Shown piece by piece: positions 12,554 through 28,200 of a stretch of DNA of 64,000 bases (the first letter of the stretch is position 1; every line of letters begins with the position of its first letter). Source of the stretch: Sinotaia quadrata (taxonomy: Eukaryota > Mollusca > Gastropoda > Architaenioglossa > Viviparidae); assembly GCA_028829895.1 (NCBI GenBank), contig CM054181.1, forward strand, positions 118,119,360 through 118,183,359, given 5' to 3'. Made by a program: the position numbers and the translations under genes. A model generated the notes under the pieces. The model worked only from the letters and a program-made list of their open reading frames with translations, searched no databases and was not told the DNA's origin.

Positions 12554-15500
12554 TCATCCATTCATCCATTCATCCATCCATTCATCTGTCTGCCTGCCAT
12601 TGTAAACTTACAAACACACATCAATTTTTCACAAATCAAATTTGTGGACTTCACGTTACAGTGACTATGAACACCATCACCATTAAAGCTTCAATGAACA
12701 TAAACACTATAATTGTTCACGCTTCAATGACCATAAACAATATCACTGTTCACGATTCAATGACTGTAAACACCATCCCCGTTCACGCTTCAATGACTAT
12801 AAACCCCCTCACTCTTCACGCTTCATTAACCCTAAACATTATCACTGTTCACGTTTCAATGCTCATCATCAGTTTCTCTGTTCACGTTTAACTTTTTAGG
12901 GACTATACACATTGTTGCCGTCGCATTATTTATTATCACTGTCCTTACTCACTGACACTGTTTGCCTAATTTATTGTAAATTAGCATAATTAATGCCATG
13001 TTTACAGGGGGCGTCTGTAATCCGAATGATCAGGCACGCTATTGGAGAAGATACATTCAGACGAGGTCTAACGGTATGTTGTTGAGAGTTTCATTCGAAT
13101 GACATGTCATCGCGACTTTCATTGTAACGCATTTGAGCGTGATTTTCATTGTAAAGGTAACAGCATGGCAACAGTAAACCAGAATAATTTTCATTGTAGT
13201 GACGTCTCATTATTACTCGTATTAGGGCGGTAAGTGGAAAATGACTTTCATTGAAACGGTAAATCAGCGTAGCTGTCATTGTAATGGTCTGTCAAGATTA
13301 TATATACTTTAATTGGCCAGTTGATCAGTTTAAGCATTATTGTAATGATATGTCAGAATTGTTGCTTCTGTTAGGACAGATCAATATTACTTTTATTGTA
13401 ACGGTATGTCATAATTAACGTTTCTGGATCGGTATGTCATTATTACTGTTTCTCTAACGGTGTCATTATTACAGTTTTTCTAAAGATATGTCATTATTAA
13501 TGTTTCTCTAACGGTATGTCATTATTACTGTTTCTCTAACGATATGTCATTATTACTGTTTCTCTAACGGTATGTCAATTTTACTGTTTCTCTAACGGTA
13601 TGTTACCATTGCTCTAGCAATATGTCATAGTATTTAATAATTACTGTTGCTCTAGCAGTATGTCATAATTACTGTTTCTCTAACGGTATGTCAGCATGGC
13701 TTTAATTTGATATTAGATCAGTATGACCCTCATTGTAACGGTGATCATAGCTCTTATTGTCTCGACATGTCAACATTATTTATTATGGAGTAGGCCTCAG
13801 TGAGCACAATATTCCTTGTAACGGTATGTCAATTTAAATTTCTTTGTATAGGTATATCAGCTTAAATTTCCTTGTAACGGTATGTCAGCTTAAATATCCT
13901 TGTAACGGTAGACCAATATGACATTTATTAAAGAGGACAAGCACGAATAACAATACTATTTAAATAACAGACAGTTTTAATTCGATATGGTTTGGTTTTA
14001 CTGTTTGCTTGGTATTTTGATTTGGCTTGGCTTTGGTCTTGGTTATTTTCCTTGGGTGGAAGGGGAATTTTTATTCGGCTACGTTGAGAAAAGGAATTTA
14101 TTTATTTATTTGTTAGAATTGGAATCTCTCTAATAAGGAAAATGAATAAATAAATAAATATGAATGTATAGTATAGGAGTTTTGATAAAAGGCCACGAAT
14201 ATTTTCTAAGATGAGAAATCATTGTAAAATAGAAAACTAAATAATTATCTACGTCATGAGCGCATAGAAGAATATATACACGAACGAGTGTGTCTAAATG
14301 CTTACCGTTCAAACTTTCAGGAAGGAACCTTTCTATCAGGCATAGGGATCCCTGCTATCAGGTGTAGGGATTTATTCTATCTGGTGTAGGGTTTCATATT
14401 ATCTAGTGTAGTGATTCACACTATCAGGGGTGGGGATTCATTCTAGCTGGTTTAGGGATTCATACTATCAATTTGTAGGGATTCGTGCATTCTGTTTGTA
14501 GAGATTCATGCTATCTGGTGTAGAGATTCATATTATCTATTTGTAGAGATTCATGCTATCTGGTGTAAAGATTCATACTATCAATTTGTAGGAATTCATG
14601 CTACCAAGTATTGTGACTCATACTATCAGGTTTAGGGATTCTTGCTTTCAGGTGTGGAAATTTATATTATCAAGTGTATGGATTTATACTATCTGATGTA
14701 GGGATTGTGTAGGGATTCTTCCACACTTGCATAAGTTGAAGTATTAAGGCAGAAATTGATATATCTCATTAGGCAATGCACTTCTAAACGTTCTAATATG
14801 AATAAATGAACATTGCTTACCTTTTCTGGTTTTAGTGCTTATAATATTATATTATAATAAATAATAAGTTTGGATAATAATATTAATAATACATATAAAA
14901 ATATATTACAATACATAATAATTTTCGATAAATGCAAACGTTGCAGTACTTTACAATTACTATACTACTGATCTGTGATGATCTAATTGAAAATGTAAAC
15001 ACATAATTGCTAGGGTACTGATCTGTGATGACCTAATTGAAAATGTAAACACATAATTGCTAGGGTACTAATCTGAAAAAACTAATTGAAGATGTTAAAA
15101 TGTATTGTTTATTTATATTGTATACTTTCGAATTTTTATAAAGTTTTGTGCTGTGATGAATTAATTGAAAATATGAACACGTATTGATGATTTGTACTGC
15201 AGTACTTTCATATGACACTAGTATTTATCTGTGATGAACTAATTGAAAATATCAACACTTAATTACTCTAGTATTTATCTGTGATAAACTAATTGAAAAT
15301 ATGAACACGTAATTATTCTAGTATTTATTAGTTATGAATTAATTTAATGTAAACACGTACTTATGACCTGTATTGTCTATTTTTCAGGCGTACCTTAACA
15401 ATCTATCGTACAAAAATGCCAATCATAATGACCTTTGGAATGCATTGAATCAAGTACGCATTTTAATTTAGAAATAATTTTTGTTTTAACTGATCTAACA

Positions 15501-18500
15501 ACATGAATTAATTTCAGTCATGAGTATTTTGTTGTTCTTGATGGTTTAGGATTCGTGTGTGATTGCTGTAATTGTATTTCTTCATTCATAGTTTACCTAT
15601 GTATTTCTTCATTCATAGTTTTACCTATGTATTTCTTCATTCATAGTTTACCTATGTATTTCTTCATTCATAGTTTACATATGTATTTCTTCATTCATAG
15701 TTTACCTATATATTTCTTCATTCATAGTTTACCTATGTATTTCTTCATTCATAGTTTACCTATGTATTTCTTCATTCATAGTTTACCTATGTATTTCTTC
15801 ATTCATAGTTTTAACTATGTACTTCTTCATTCATAGTTTTACCTATGTATTTCTTCATTCATAGTTTTACCTATGTATTTCTTCATTCATAGTTTACCTA
15901 TGTATTTCTTCATTCATAGTTTTACCTATGTATTTCTTCATTCATAATTTTACCTATGTATTTCTTCATTCATAGTTTTACCTATGTATTTCTTCATTCA
16001 TAGTTTTACCTATGTATTTCTTAATTCATAGTTTACCTATGTATTTCTTCATTCATAGTTTACCTATGTATTTCTTCATTCATAGTTTACCTATGTATTT
16101 CTTCATTCATAGTTTACCTATGTATTTCTTCATTCATAGTTTACCTATGTATTTCTTCATTCATAGTTTACCTAATACAAGAATGATAATGTTTGCCTAA
16201 TTCACTAACCATATGGGGTTAATTCTATAGTCAGTATTGTGCCTAATTAAATAATCAAAACTTTGCCTAATTAAGTACTCATCATTTTGCCTAAATTAAT
16301 AAATACAATTGCTGACTTTGTGCAAAGAGGATATACTTATAATTACTTATTAAACTCTTTAGAAAATAACAACTGTATTTATTTCCACACTCGTATCTTC
16401 CAAGTTTATCACTTCATTATTTTCTCTTCTTGCAAACAAATTGTGTGCTTGTATGCTCTTCATATTTCCTATTTAGTACACGTCTCATTTGGCGCCTTTC
16501 TCATTTAGCACAGTTCTTACTATACTTCATAATGAGTAACGTTTTTATTTAGCACAAGTTTCACTTGACGTCTTTCTCATTTAGCATAGTTCCTGTTTAC
16601 CACACTTCATATTGAAAACCATTCTTATTTAGCACCTTGTTGCTCAGACTTCATTCGCATTGTCTTTTATTTAAATTAAACTTAATGAATTAGCCATCGT
16701 TGTTAACGAAAATTTTATTCAGCTGATATGTTTTTGTGACAATTTGTTAACTTCTTACTTCAGGTATACATTTTATAGTGGTTAAAATTATACTACTTTT
16801 TATGTTTCTGACTTCAGGACTACATTATTTGCACTAGTGGCTAAAGTTGTCGAAGTCGTATTGTTTTGCTGTATTCAATGTTAGCTAATGCACACTCTGA
16901 CACAAATGACCTCATTTTTATATTTATCTTTCAAAGCAAGCTCTGGCAGATAATAGAGGTGTCAAGGTCGGTGACGTCATGGATACATGGATTCTACAGA
17001 TGAACTTTCCTGTTGTCACGATAACGTGGGAAAATAACATCATCACGCTGACACAAGAAAGGTTCAAATCTGACCGCCAAGCTTCTGACGTAGGAAAATA
17101 CGTATCTCCGTTTGGGTGAGCTCTCGTTATATATATTCTAATTACGTCAACGGTACATGCTTCACCATTTGTTAATAATGTATTATTTTCACTTTATTAA
17201 ACCTATTTACTTGCATAAAAACATGTCAAAGGGCTATGAAGACAGTATGTGGTAAAATATTTCTTTCTTTCTTTCTTCCCCTTTCTTTCTATTATAGCTA
17301 CGTTTGGATACTATGTATATATTCCTAACAGCATATAGTGGAGTATGTATGGTCGAATCAATTTACATTAGTCAGTTTACATTATTAGTCAGTTTAATCT
17401 ACAAACGCTGTCAACCCCACTGACATTGACAATATTTCGTACATAGTTAATGTAGGCCATAGGTCATGAACATTTCAAAGCATTTCGCTCACGTAAAGAT
17501 TTAATACAACTTTCTAAAGCATTTTGCCCACGTATATCACCAATTCTCATTAACCACATAGGCTTGCCCAGCTCTCAGACATTCTAGCTACGGGAGCGTA
17601 TCTTTCGCCAACACCAGCATCATGTCCCCTACTTTTCGACCGCGCCGTGCATTCTCAGATAGCGTGACTCTTATCTTTTCGCAAGCACTGCGTTTACACC
17701 TCATTTATGACTTTCTTTTTTTTTCTTTGCAAATATCTGTCATCCCACGCTTTTTACTGTTATCCACTTTAATTAAAGTCTGTAAGATCCACCATCACTG
17801 CTATCCTCTTTAGATATACGTCATCATTGCTATCCATATTTCAAGTAGAGGCTGTAAGATCCACGTCATCACTGCTATCCTCTTTTGATCCACGTCATCT
17901 TTGCTGTCCATGATAATTAGAGTCTGTATGACCCACATCAACACTGCTATCCTCTTTTGATTCACGTCATCACTGCTATCCTCTTTTGATCTACGTCATG
18001 ATTACTATCTACTTCGATAAGTCTGTGTGATCTACGTCGTAAGTGCACCACTTATAATGACAGTGTTATCTACGTGATCACAGCTAGCCATTTAATAAGA
18101 GTCTGATTCATGTCGTTATTGCTATCCTATTTAATAAGAGTGTGTGATCTATCTCATCATTGCTATCCTTTCTAATAAGAGTGTGTGATCTACGTCATCA
18201 TTGCTATCCTTTCTAACAAGAGTGTGTGATCTATGTCATCATTGCTATCCTTTCTAATAAGAGTGTGTGATCTACGTCATCATTGCAGTCCTAAACATTA
18301 TTCAGTGAGCTTCATTTTAATGTACGACTCTTTATCAATCTGTTTAATGCAGATATACATGGGACATTCCTGTGACCTACACTACGAGCAATGAGGTCAA
18401 CTTCAACAAGATAAACAGCGATGTAATATGGCTGTACAGAAATGAAACAACAAGTAAGACTGTTTACACATTGCAACCTAAACAAAAATGCATGCAGATG

Positions 18501-21500
18501 GCATATATCAATGATGTTGTATAGTATGTAATATTATTTTATTTATAATAATGTTGTGTTGTGCATTTGTAGTGCACGTTATGTCGCTATTCTTAGATCT
18601 CAAAGTTATATAAAACTTTTCTGTTTCTAAATACATTCATCTCTAGTTGTCTGTGTAACGTGGTCTTTACGAAATGCATTCACGTTCTGATATTTGTATG
18701 ACTATAACTTTAATCCAATTTTCTTTGCTGTGTAACAGAGCCTTAACTAAGTGTGCTCATTTTCTGATATATGTGTAACTATACCTTTACCCACATTTTG
18801 GTTGCTGTGTAAAGGGGACTTTACAAATAGCATTCTCGTTTTGGTTAACTAAGCAACTACTAACATCTGGTTGATTGTTTCTCTACATCTTCACTTTTAA
18901 ATTTTCATTCTGCATATCTGTATTCTTGATATATTTGACCTATATATGTCAGGATTTTTTTTTAGATCTTTGTTTATTAAAAATCATCTTACTTTATAGT
19001 TTTGCTTTTATCGTTGTTTTTATTTATTTCATTTGTTTATGTATATATAATATATATATATATATTATTTCATATACAGATATCTCTCGTGTATGGTGAT
19101 ATTTTACTTATGAGTATGTTTGTTCATTGTATTTTGATATGTTTCTTTGGTCTGTTTCTTTTTGTGTTCGTGTTCCGTGTATTTCCTTCCTGTGTGTCTC
19201 CATTTTGTGAGTCTGTTCTTAAAATCTTTGTTCTGTGTCTGTGATCTTTGAATTCTAGTGCTTTGTGTTTTATGTCCCATGTTTCTGTTATGTGTGTCAG
19301 TTCTTGACATATGTGTCCTATGTGCATTTGTCCCAGAAACTGTCCGTACATCAGCAAACAGCAGTGGACAAAGTTGGGTGCTGGGAAACATCAAAGAAAC
19401 CGGATATTACCGTGTGAATTATGACTCACACAACTGGCATCTACTGGCAACCCAATTACAAAAGAACAATACGGTACCGAACTGTTTTTGTTAGACGCAC
19501 AATTATTTATACACCAATATAATCAATAGCATAGGCAACAATTATTTATACACTAATATAATCAATAGTAGACGCACAATCATTTATACACCAATATAAT
19601 CAATAGTAGTCGCACAATCATATATACACCAATATAAACAATAGTTAGACGCATTTCCTAGTCCTGACGTCACAGTTCATAGCCTTAAGCTTCATCTTTC
19701 ACACAGTTATAAAATGTACAACTGGTAATTAACTAGGGAAATTAAAGTACCCCTAAATAAAACATTCTAATAATAACTGACTCATTATCTTCAATATAGG
19801 CATTATGCAACGCAAACATCATTCTAGAATATACACCACAAACAAAATAAGAAACTACATTAAGAAAATAGATAAACAAAGCATAAAACCACATTACTAT
19901 GGATACCAAGTTACAAGAATACACCAGGAAATGAAACAGCAGATAGAGGGGCAAAATATGGTACAAAAAATGGCAGACACTCCCATACAAAATTCAGAAA
20001 TGCATGCACAAAATTAAACAGATTTATAAAACGAAAAGTACGCCAAGACCTCTTAACCTACACAACAAAATCATTTTCAGATTAAGACTAAATTCAACAC
20101 TTCTAAAACACAAGGTTCCAAGACACAACAAAACATGCAATCATTGTAGAATTGAAAACGCTATACAAAACTTCATATTGCACTGTCCACTATGCAATGA
20201 AGGAAGAAAAACAATCATTGGCACCACAAATCGGTTACAAGTCCTAATCTCTACTCAATCACTATTTTATCCACAGCCACTAACAGAAAAATGAATTCAA
20301 AAGCATTCATCAATTTCCTTACAGAAACAAACACACTACACATTCTTAAAAACAGTTTAGGTGGTGAGTTTAAAAAACAACAAATAAACGATTAAAACAC
20401 AGCCATCACCGGAAACAAAAGGATCTAATCACCTTGACATGAACTATAACAAATACGAAGCCCTCTTTAGAATAAGTTGAAAAGAAGAAATCCTCACAGG
20501 ACAAACCAGAACATCAAAAGATGAAAAGTCTATTGCGGTTTCTGTGAGGAAAAAAGTTATCGGGAAAAATGTAATTACTGAATGACAGCTGCCAGTGGTG
20601 TTAATAATAATTGTACAAGTCCAGAAAAGCACAGAGAAACAAGAGTCCAGTTCGTATTATTTGATATTATTATTATTATTTGTTAGCATGAAAAGATTTA
20701 CTGTATCAACAATAAACAGAATTACTAATACTGTACTGTTATATTGATCTAAGTATGAAGCAGCCGTTGTCTTACTTTCTTACACCACAGTCTTATCGCG
20801 TGATTAAGGTTTCCACCTGCTTTTTCCTTTCTTTTCTGTCTGTAGATAATTGATCTCTTAAACATTTCTCTTTAGATAATTGGTCTCGTAAACAACTAAT
20901 TTCCTTGTCCTAAGATAACTGATCTCGTAAACGTTTGTCTATAGATAATCGATCTCGTAAACATCCCATTTCTTTGTAGATAATTGATCTCGTAAGCATC
21001 TAATTGCTTTGTCGTAGATAATTAATCTCGTAAACATCTCATTTCTTTGTCTGTAGATAATTGATCTTTTAAACATCTCATTTCTTTGTCTGTAGATAAT
21101 TAATCTCTTAAACATCTCATTTCTTTGTCTGTAGATAATTAATCTCGTAAACATCTCATTTCTTTGTCTGTAGATAATTGATCTCTTAAACATCTCATTT
21201 CTTTGTCTGTAGATAATTAATCTCGTAAACATCTCATTCTTTGTCTGTAAATAATTTGATCGTGTAAACATCTCATTTCTTTGTCTGTAGATAATTGATC
21301 CAGTGAATAGAGCTCAGATCATCAATGACGCCTGGAACCTTGCATCGTACGTATTAATGTCAGCAACGTGTCAGTGGTGTTGCTGTCACTCTTTTCACTC
21401 TTTCCAATGACCTAGATCAGACATGCCCAACACCGCAGTTTATTGCCAACATTAATGACAACGAATCACAGTCAGAGACTAATGTTGGTGACAACGAATC

Positions 21501-23960
21501 ACTCAGTTGTGTCAATGTGACGTTTTTCTAGGGCGCGTTCTTTTGTGTGAAACATAAAAAACTTCTAAGTATGTAGTGATTGATAGCGGTGCGAACAACT
21601 GTTGCGAAGGCTGTTGTTTGTTTATTTTGCTTTCACGCCTACGCTTACCTGCTACTGATTATATATTATTCTCATTTAAAAAATATTTCATTGTGAAGTG
21701 ACCTTGCTTTTTATTTCTGTTGTTCACCTTTGATTATGTTCTGTGTATTTTTTCTGAAGAGGTGGCTACACAGATCTAAACAATTCACTCGCTGTGGTAA
21801 CATATCTCGATCAGGAAAACGAATACATTCCTTGGCAAGCAGCCGTTTCACAGCTGTCCTATGTTAACACCATGCTATCGACAACAGAACTGTATGGACC
21901 TTTCAAGGTAAGATCAGGATAGTGAGGAGATTTGAGCAATGTAATGAGCTGTCGTATCAACTCAGAGCAGTCACGAGAGTGATGTCAGTTGTGTGTTGAC
22001 TTGTTTGCCGTCAGGCAGCTGAAGAATTCCGTGAAGTGTTGATGTAAACAGAGAGCATTTAGGCAAAAACAGTAATTATATACAATGTTCTAGGCTAATT
22101 CATATATTAAAACGCAACAGATCTGTTTGGAAGATTCACTATGGGGCTATGTAATTTTAAAAAAATACTTGGATATACGTGGTGGTGGGGGAGAGAGAGA
22201 TTGGCATACTTTATCTATCAATCGTCAAGGACTTAGACGTTGGCTTCATGGGGTGGAGGGAGTCTTACCTCATCACTGGTTGAATTCGTGTGCTTCAAAA
22301 GTTTCGTCTTAATTTACGAAGTTCAGATAATAATTATAATTCATTTACTAGTTCAAATTTAGAATTGTGAAATAAATAAAAATCCGCATTTTCTAAATTT
22401 GAACTAGTAAATGAACTATAATTATTATCTGAACTTCGTAAATTTGAACATGCATAGTACATAGAACTGTTACCCATTTTTAAGTGTCTTTGTTAGTGTA
22501 GCATTGTTAAGTGTAAGTGTATCGTCTCGTTTCTATAGTATTAGCGTTCCACCCATTATAACAGTCGTGTAGCGTCTTGTTTCGGTAGTATTAGCGTTCC
22601 CCCCATTATAACTGCTAAATGTAGCGTCTCGTTTCGGTAGTATTAGCATTCCACCCATTATAACTGTTAAATGTAGCGTCTCATTTCGGTAGTATTAGAG
22701 TTCCACCCATTATAACTGCTAAATGTAGCGTCTCGTTTCGGTAGTATTAGCGTTCCACCCATTATAATTGCTATGTAGCGTCTCGTTGCATAGTTTTACT
22801 GATGTTGACATCAATGCCAGATCCACTCACCAACCTAATCTAGCAGAGCACAGTAGTCACCGTAGCATGACGTGACAAAGTAAAACAAAAAGGTCTGCTC
22901 CTCTGCAAAAGTCAGATTAAGGCAGCACTAAATTTCAGGCACATTTCATCTCTAAACTCCTTTCTCTCTTACATACATTCTCATCTTACAAATCCTGCAA
23001 CACATTCGTTAGCCCAGTACACACAGCATAAAATATAACATTGATCAAAATTCACATGTATAATGTACAACGTAGTCAAATTAGTGGACAAAGAAATATT
23101 GGTTCATTTACATAAGCATTCTCCATTTCAAATAATAGATCAATAGTAAACATGTACGAAATATTCAAAATCCTTTCTTTCTCTTTCAATCGGTTAACTT
23201 TTCAAAAGCTAACGATCGCCTTAATGACCGGACACGAGTTATGTTTAAATTCAAAGTGATTAGAATAGATTACTTCAACAAAGAAATGTATGGTCCATCC
23301 CCATTGAATGAATTGTGAGACTGTTAGTCAGAAGATCTACTCATCCTGTTGGAACTGGTTTAGATTGCATCAGCAATTATTAGCCTATCCTGCACTGAGT
23401 TGTATACTTCCAACTTTGACCCCAAAAATACAATTGTAAGCAGTGCCCAAGTTCGGGTCACTTTGACAATTTAACAATTTATATAACAATTAAATCTAGA
23501 AATTTTTGATAGGCAAATTTACTCCGCCATAAGAAACAATTGATATTTTCTCGTTAGATTTAAGAAAACATGATTTATTTACAAGTATGAGAAAGTGTTA
23601 CAGTATTTTAATATTTAGATAAGTTATTGTTTTATATTAGTTTCCAAACTTGCATACATAAAACACAGACCTTCATTCGATCCTTCATAATTTGTTTTGC
23701 TTGTTTATTCTATAATTTGATTTTTTTCAGAGGTTTATGGCGAACAAGACTGCCGGCCATTTCCATAGACTGACTATGAACAACACTAACGCTGACATGC
23801 TTGAGTCGTATGTCATTTAACGTCTTTAGCAATAATAATGTTAAATGTTGGTAAAATAAAATATAATGTTGATAATATAATAATAGTACTAATCATAATC
23901 ATAATAATCACAATAATATAAAGTTGGAAGTATAATAATTATGATAATGGTAATGGTAAC

Positions 23961-24014
<54 letters not shown>

Positions 24015-24043
24015 GGTGGTGGTGGTGGTGGTGGTGGTGATGA

Positions 24044-24077
<34 letters not shown>

Positions 24078-24088
24078 GGTGGTGGTGG

Positions 24089-24121
<33 letters not shown>

Positions 24122-25251
24122 CGGCGGCGATTATGATGATGAAATAAATGAACTGGACAGAAAACAAGAAAATTACGTAAATCCTTACACCCAAAAGCAG
24201 ACAAAGACAGGTGATATAAACATGAATCTCAAAAGATGGGAGGTTGAGGTCTCAAGAAAATTGAGGTCTTCAAGATATTGAAGGAGGAGTCATTGGTCTT
24301 GTGGACTACATCTGGACTAACACCAAAGATAAGCCACTGATAGAAACAGTAAAGACAAGTGGACTATACCAAACCCCACAAACAGACAAAGAAACATGGA
24401 AGAAAACAACGAATCAAGTACTAGCACATACCTGGAGGCAAAAAAACTCTCCAAGGGCAGTATGCACGACAATTCGACGTAATATCAACAAAGCAATCAA
24501 CGTACAAATGGTTGAAAGAGGCAGGATTGAAAGCAGAAACTGAAGTACTCATAACATCTGCACAAGATCAAGCACTGAACACGAAATCATAAAAAACGAA
24601 AATCATTAAAATCTCAAATGATTCCAAATGCAGACTCTGCAAATCCATGGATGAAACAACAGAGCACACACTATCTGGATGTCAGGTTCTGGCTGGAACA
24701 GAATACACCAAAAGACAAAACGAAGTGGCAAAATACATACATAGAAATTATGAGAGGTATGGCATATAAACCCCAGAAAGCGCATGGATGCACCAAACAG
24801 AAGTAGACACCGAAACTTTAGAAGTCAAAATACTGTGGGACTTCGAGATAAGAACAGATCGAGTGATTCCTGCACGAAGACCAGACATTTTAGTTCTCAA
24901 TAAGTCCAACAGAACAGCAACAATCATTGATGTCGGTGTTCCTAGTGATAGAAACATAAAAACAAAAGAAAGAAAAAATGGAAAAATACCAAGACCTCAG
25001 ATTAGAAATTCAGAGACTGTGGAATGTAAAAGCAGAAGTGATACCTTTAGTGATAGGAGCTTTGGGGGAACATAACAACTGAGTTGGAAGGCTACCTGAA
25101 TAAACTCCCTGGAAACCACAGAATCACTCCACTACTCAAAGCAGCGCTCCTCAGAAGTACACACATCCTCCGTAAAACCTTGGATCTCCCAGAATCTTGA
25201 TTCCGAGACCTTGGATCACAACCGACAGTCAAACAGAAGTCGTGGAAAGAG

Positions 25252-25289
<38 letters not shown>

Positions 25290-28200
25290 GGTTTGATAAT
25301 GTGATATTGTCGGTGGTGATTAGGTGTTAATGTCGGTATGACCTGCTTCAGTCACGACAGCCCATCGGGAAATTCATAACGACATAATAAAACGTTGCCT
25401 ATTCAAATGCTATACAAAGAGCAAGAAATAGCTAGCAACTTACTGAGTAGCTTGTAGCAAGAACGTGACAATAAGTTTAACTCTCACAACCGGTTGTCAT
25501 TACCTTCTAATAAATTTATTACTTTTTGTAACTTATTTTTAACCTGCGAAACAACACATTATTCTTGTTTCCAGATTCTTGCGATCGTTAATCGTCGCCG
25601 AAGCGTGTCGGGCGGATGTGGAAGAATGCGTAAAAGAGTCTAAAAAGCTGTTTGCTGATTGGAGGAATAACACATCAAACAACCAGTAAATCTTTTCGAT
25701 TCTTTTGATTCAGTCCATTTTGTGTACCCGTTTTCCTATCTATTGAAAACGATTTTTTTGTATGAATAAATATTGTCACATTTCTTTCACTTCTTTTCTT
25801 TCATTCTTTAAAAGTACTGTAGAGCTCAAATTCATAGTCTCTTTAATAAGTTACACGTGATTTTTTTTTAATGTTTGTTTTCTGTCGTTGTTAAGGTGAT
25901 AATTCTGCTGTAACAGTAACTTTCTTTGTCGAGTTTCCTGGCATTGGCGTATTTGTAAACTAAAGTTACATTTTAGTGTTTCATTTTGTATCCTCCCACC
26001 TTACATTCTATTAGTGATATTTATTATTACTCATTCATTCTTATGTTTGAGTGTTAAATTTGACAATACGTTTCTGAGCAAAATTAAGTCTACAGGTCAT
26101 TTATGCACTGCAGTATTACTTTAAGCCATAACTGTCTGGCTGAGTAAATTTGCTTCTCCCTTTTTAAAATTTAATTGTTATATAAATTGCTAAATTGTCA
26201 GAGTAACCCGACCTTGGGCACTCCTTATGACAATATTTTGGGGTTGAAGTAAACGCTCGAGGTAAGAATATTCTAGATTTGCTGATGTAATACAAACCAG
26301 TGAGTAGTTTTTATTATTCAATTTGCTTATAAGATTTACGAGAATAAGACCAGCTAATGGGCTGAGATTTAAAAGTTTACTTGTTGTAGAGAAATCTATC
26401 ATCTAATCAATTTGAAGATGAAGTGGCAAAATAAGTCTGGTTTTGAAAGGCAGCCATTGTCTTGATGGTGAGTTAGTTGACTGGTTGAGAGAGAACAGAC
26501 TTAGAAATATTTCATGCAAATTTGCTATTGATATGTTATTCAGAGATGTATTATGTGAGTTGACTTTTATTCTTACAAGTGTTTCAACTCACATGTAGTT
26601 TGCTATACTTGACATTGTTTTGATATGCTGCATTTATTACGCTATGTGCGTGTATTGAGCTAATGAGTACCATTGCAGAAAACTGAATGTTGAGATTGGA
26701 ATGCAAGAAAGAATGGAGTTTAAAGCAAAAACGTAGAAGCTTAGCATTTGCTCCTTAATTATGTTTTGCTGTGTGCAAATAGCCTTTCCAGTTGACTATT
26801 TTCACATGCTATATGAACCTCCTGGTTTATTGTTTGTAAACTGCTACAACTGACCTGGATAAAGGTGGGAACAGCATGTAAGTGTAAAGACACACTGCAC
26901 TCTATTAATGGGTGGTGGCAAGATTTGTTGACTGCCCTAACAATTTCTACTGTAGAGAAGTTATTGGACATCGCTACATATATTGTTCTTTTTAAGAAGT
27001 TGATATGGCGAAAAGAAGTGCCCAGGCTAACTCTACATAGTGAAACAGTGGTTTTGACATGCAAGTGACACACATGGAGTTGATGATATTGAACTGAACT
27101 ATAAATTGTGACACTGTGGCAAAGTGCATGAAAGACTGTTAAGACCACGCTGAATCAGTTTATGTAAAGTCTATCATTACTTATCTGTAAAAACTCCATT
27201 TCTGCCTTTGATAGGTCTATCCTGTGATTTTGTATTGACTCTACTATTGAATTGTATTCATGAAGACTGTGTAATTATAAATTATCCGAATGTGGTTATG
27301 GAAATATTGATGTCAAGTAATCTATTGCATTTGTATTTCTCATATATATATATATATTGGATTGTTGATTTAATAAAATTATTGTTAATTTTATTGACTT
27401 TAAGCATATTGTTAATCGTATGTTGGAGAAGAAACTGGGTGGATTGGGATTCGCTAAAAATAGATTAAAGACGGATTTGTCTTCTCCTTTAGTAAGAAGT
27501 TTCCAACCACAGAAAGACTGTGTGACCATGAGCATTTATTTTTAATGTTATGGAAGAGAGAAAACGTTTACAGTGCCCGCATATCTGCCAAGTGAGAGAT
27601 GAGTGGTATCTGTTGGGGGATCATTAACAAATTAAATTAAGATTCTCATCACTTGTAATTAGTTATGAAAGATTAATTAATAATAATCATTCTCATCAAC
27701 TAAGTGGCATTAGCATCACAAATTGTTTTCTTCATACATAGTTTATCCGACTTTTTAAAATTAATATTGCATAAGTTATAACTGATTCTGTAATCATTTA
27801 TGATGAAGACTGTAAAGCTGAAAAATGCTCAAAATCTTACCAACTAATGAAACGTAGGGATCATTTTATCTGTAAATTCTGGCATTAGCAATAGAAACTA
27901 GGGCTTTATGAAGTCTCTAATTATAATTAATTACACGCTTCTAAACGAGGCCACATTCGTCAGTTAAATAATTCCTGTTTGCAGAATTGCGCCTGAATTG
28001 CGATCTGCTGTCTACTGCACGGCTATACGGCTAGGCTCCGTCCAAGACTGGGAGTTCCTTTACGAACGGTACTTACACGAGGAGAATGTCAACGAGAAAA
28101 AACGGCAGCTCTATCAGCTGGCTTGCAGCAATGAGATATGGATTTTAAACAAGTGAGTTACACCATCTACAAACTGACGTACGTTACAACGCTAACCAAC

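Noticed and set aside
12384..12891. Two plus-strand frames (YLPT/YLSI repeats and a 76-residue repeat frame)
   Set aside because: Products of the TATC/TACC microsatellite and a 33-bp minisatellite inside intron 9.
15571..16176. CRISPR-like regular array
   Set aside because: Units are contiguous without unique spacers and the host is clearly eukaryotic. The same applies to the 28-bp (36885) and 37-bp (43187) arrays.
15555..16200. Frames encoding FIHSLPMYF repeats; briefly considered a repeat protein
   Set aside because: 27-bp satellite units with occasional 28-bp ones break the frame; it lies in intron 11 of a well-supported gene.
20939..21271. 110-residue minus-strand frame with [13 protein letters not shown] repeats
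   Set aside because: It is the antisense of the acceptor minisatellite before exon 15.
23889..24204. Poly-His, poly-Thr/Ile and poly-Met/Val frames
   Set aside because: All derive from the (ATG)n/(GTG)n repeat.
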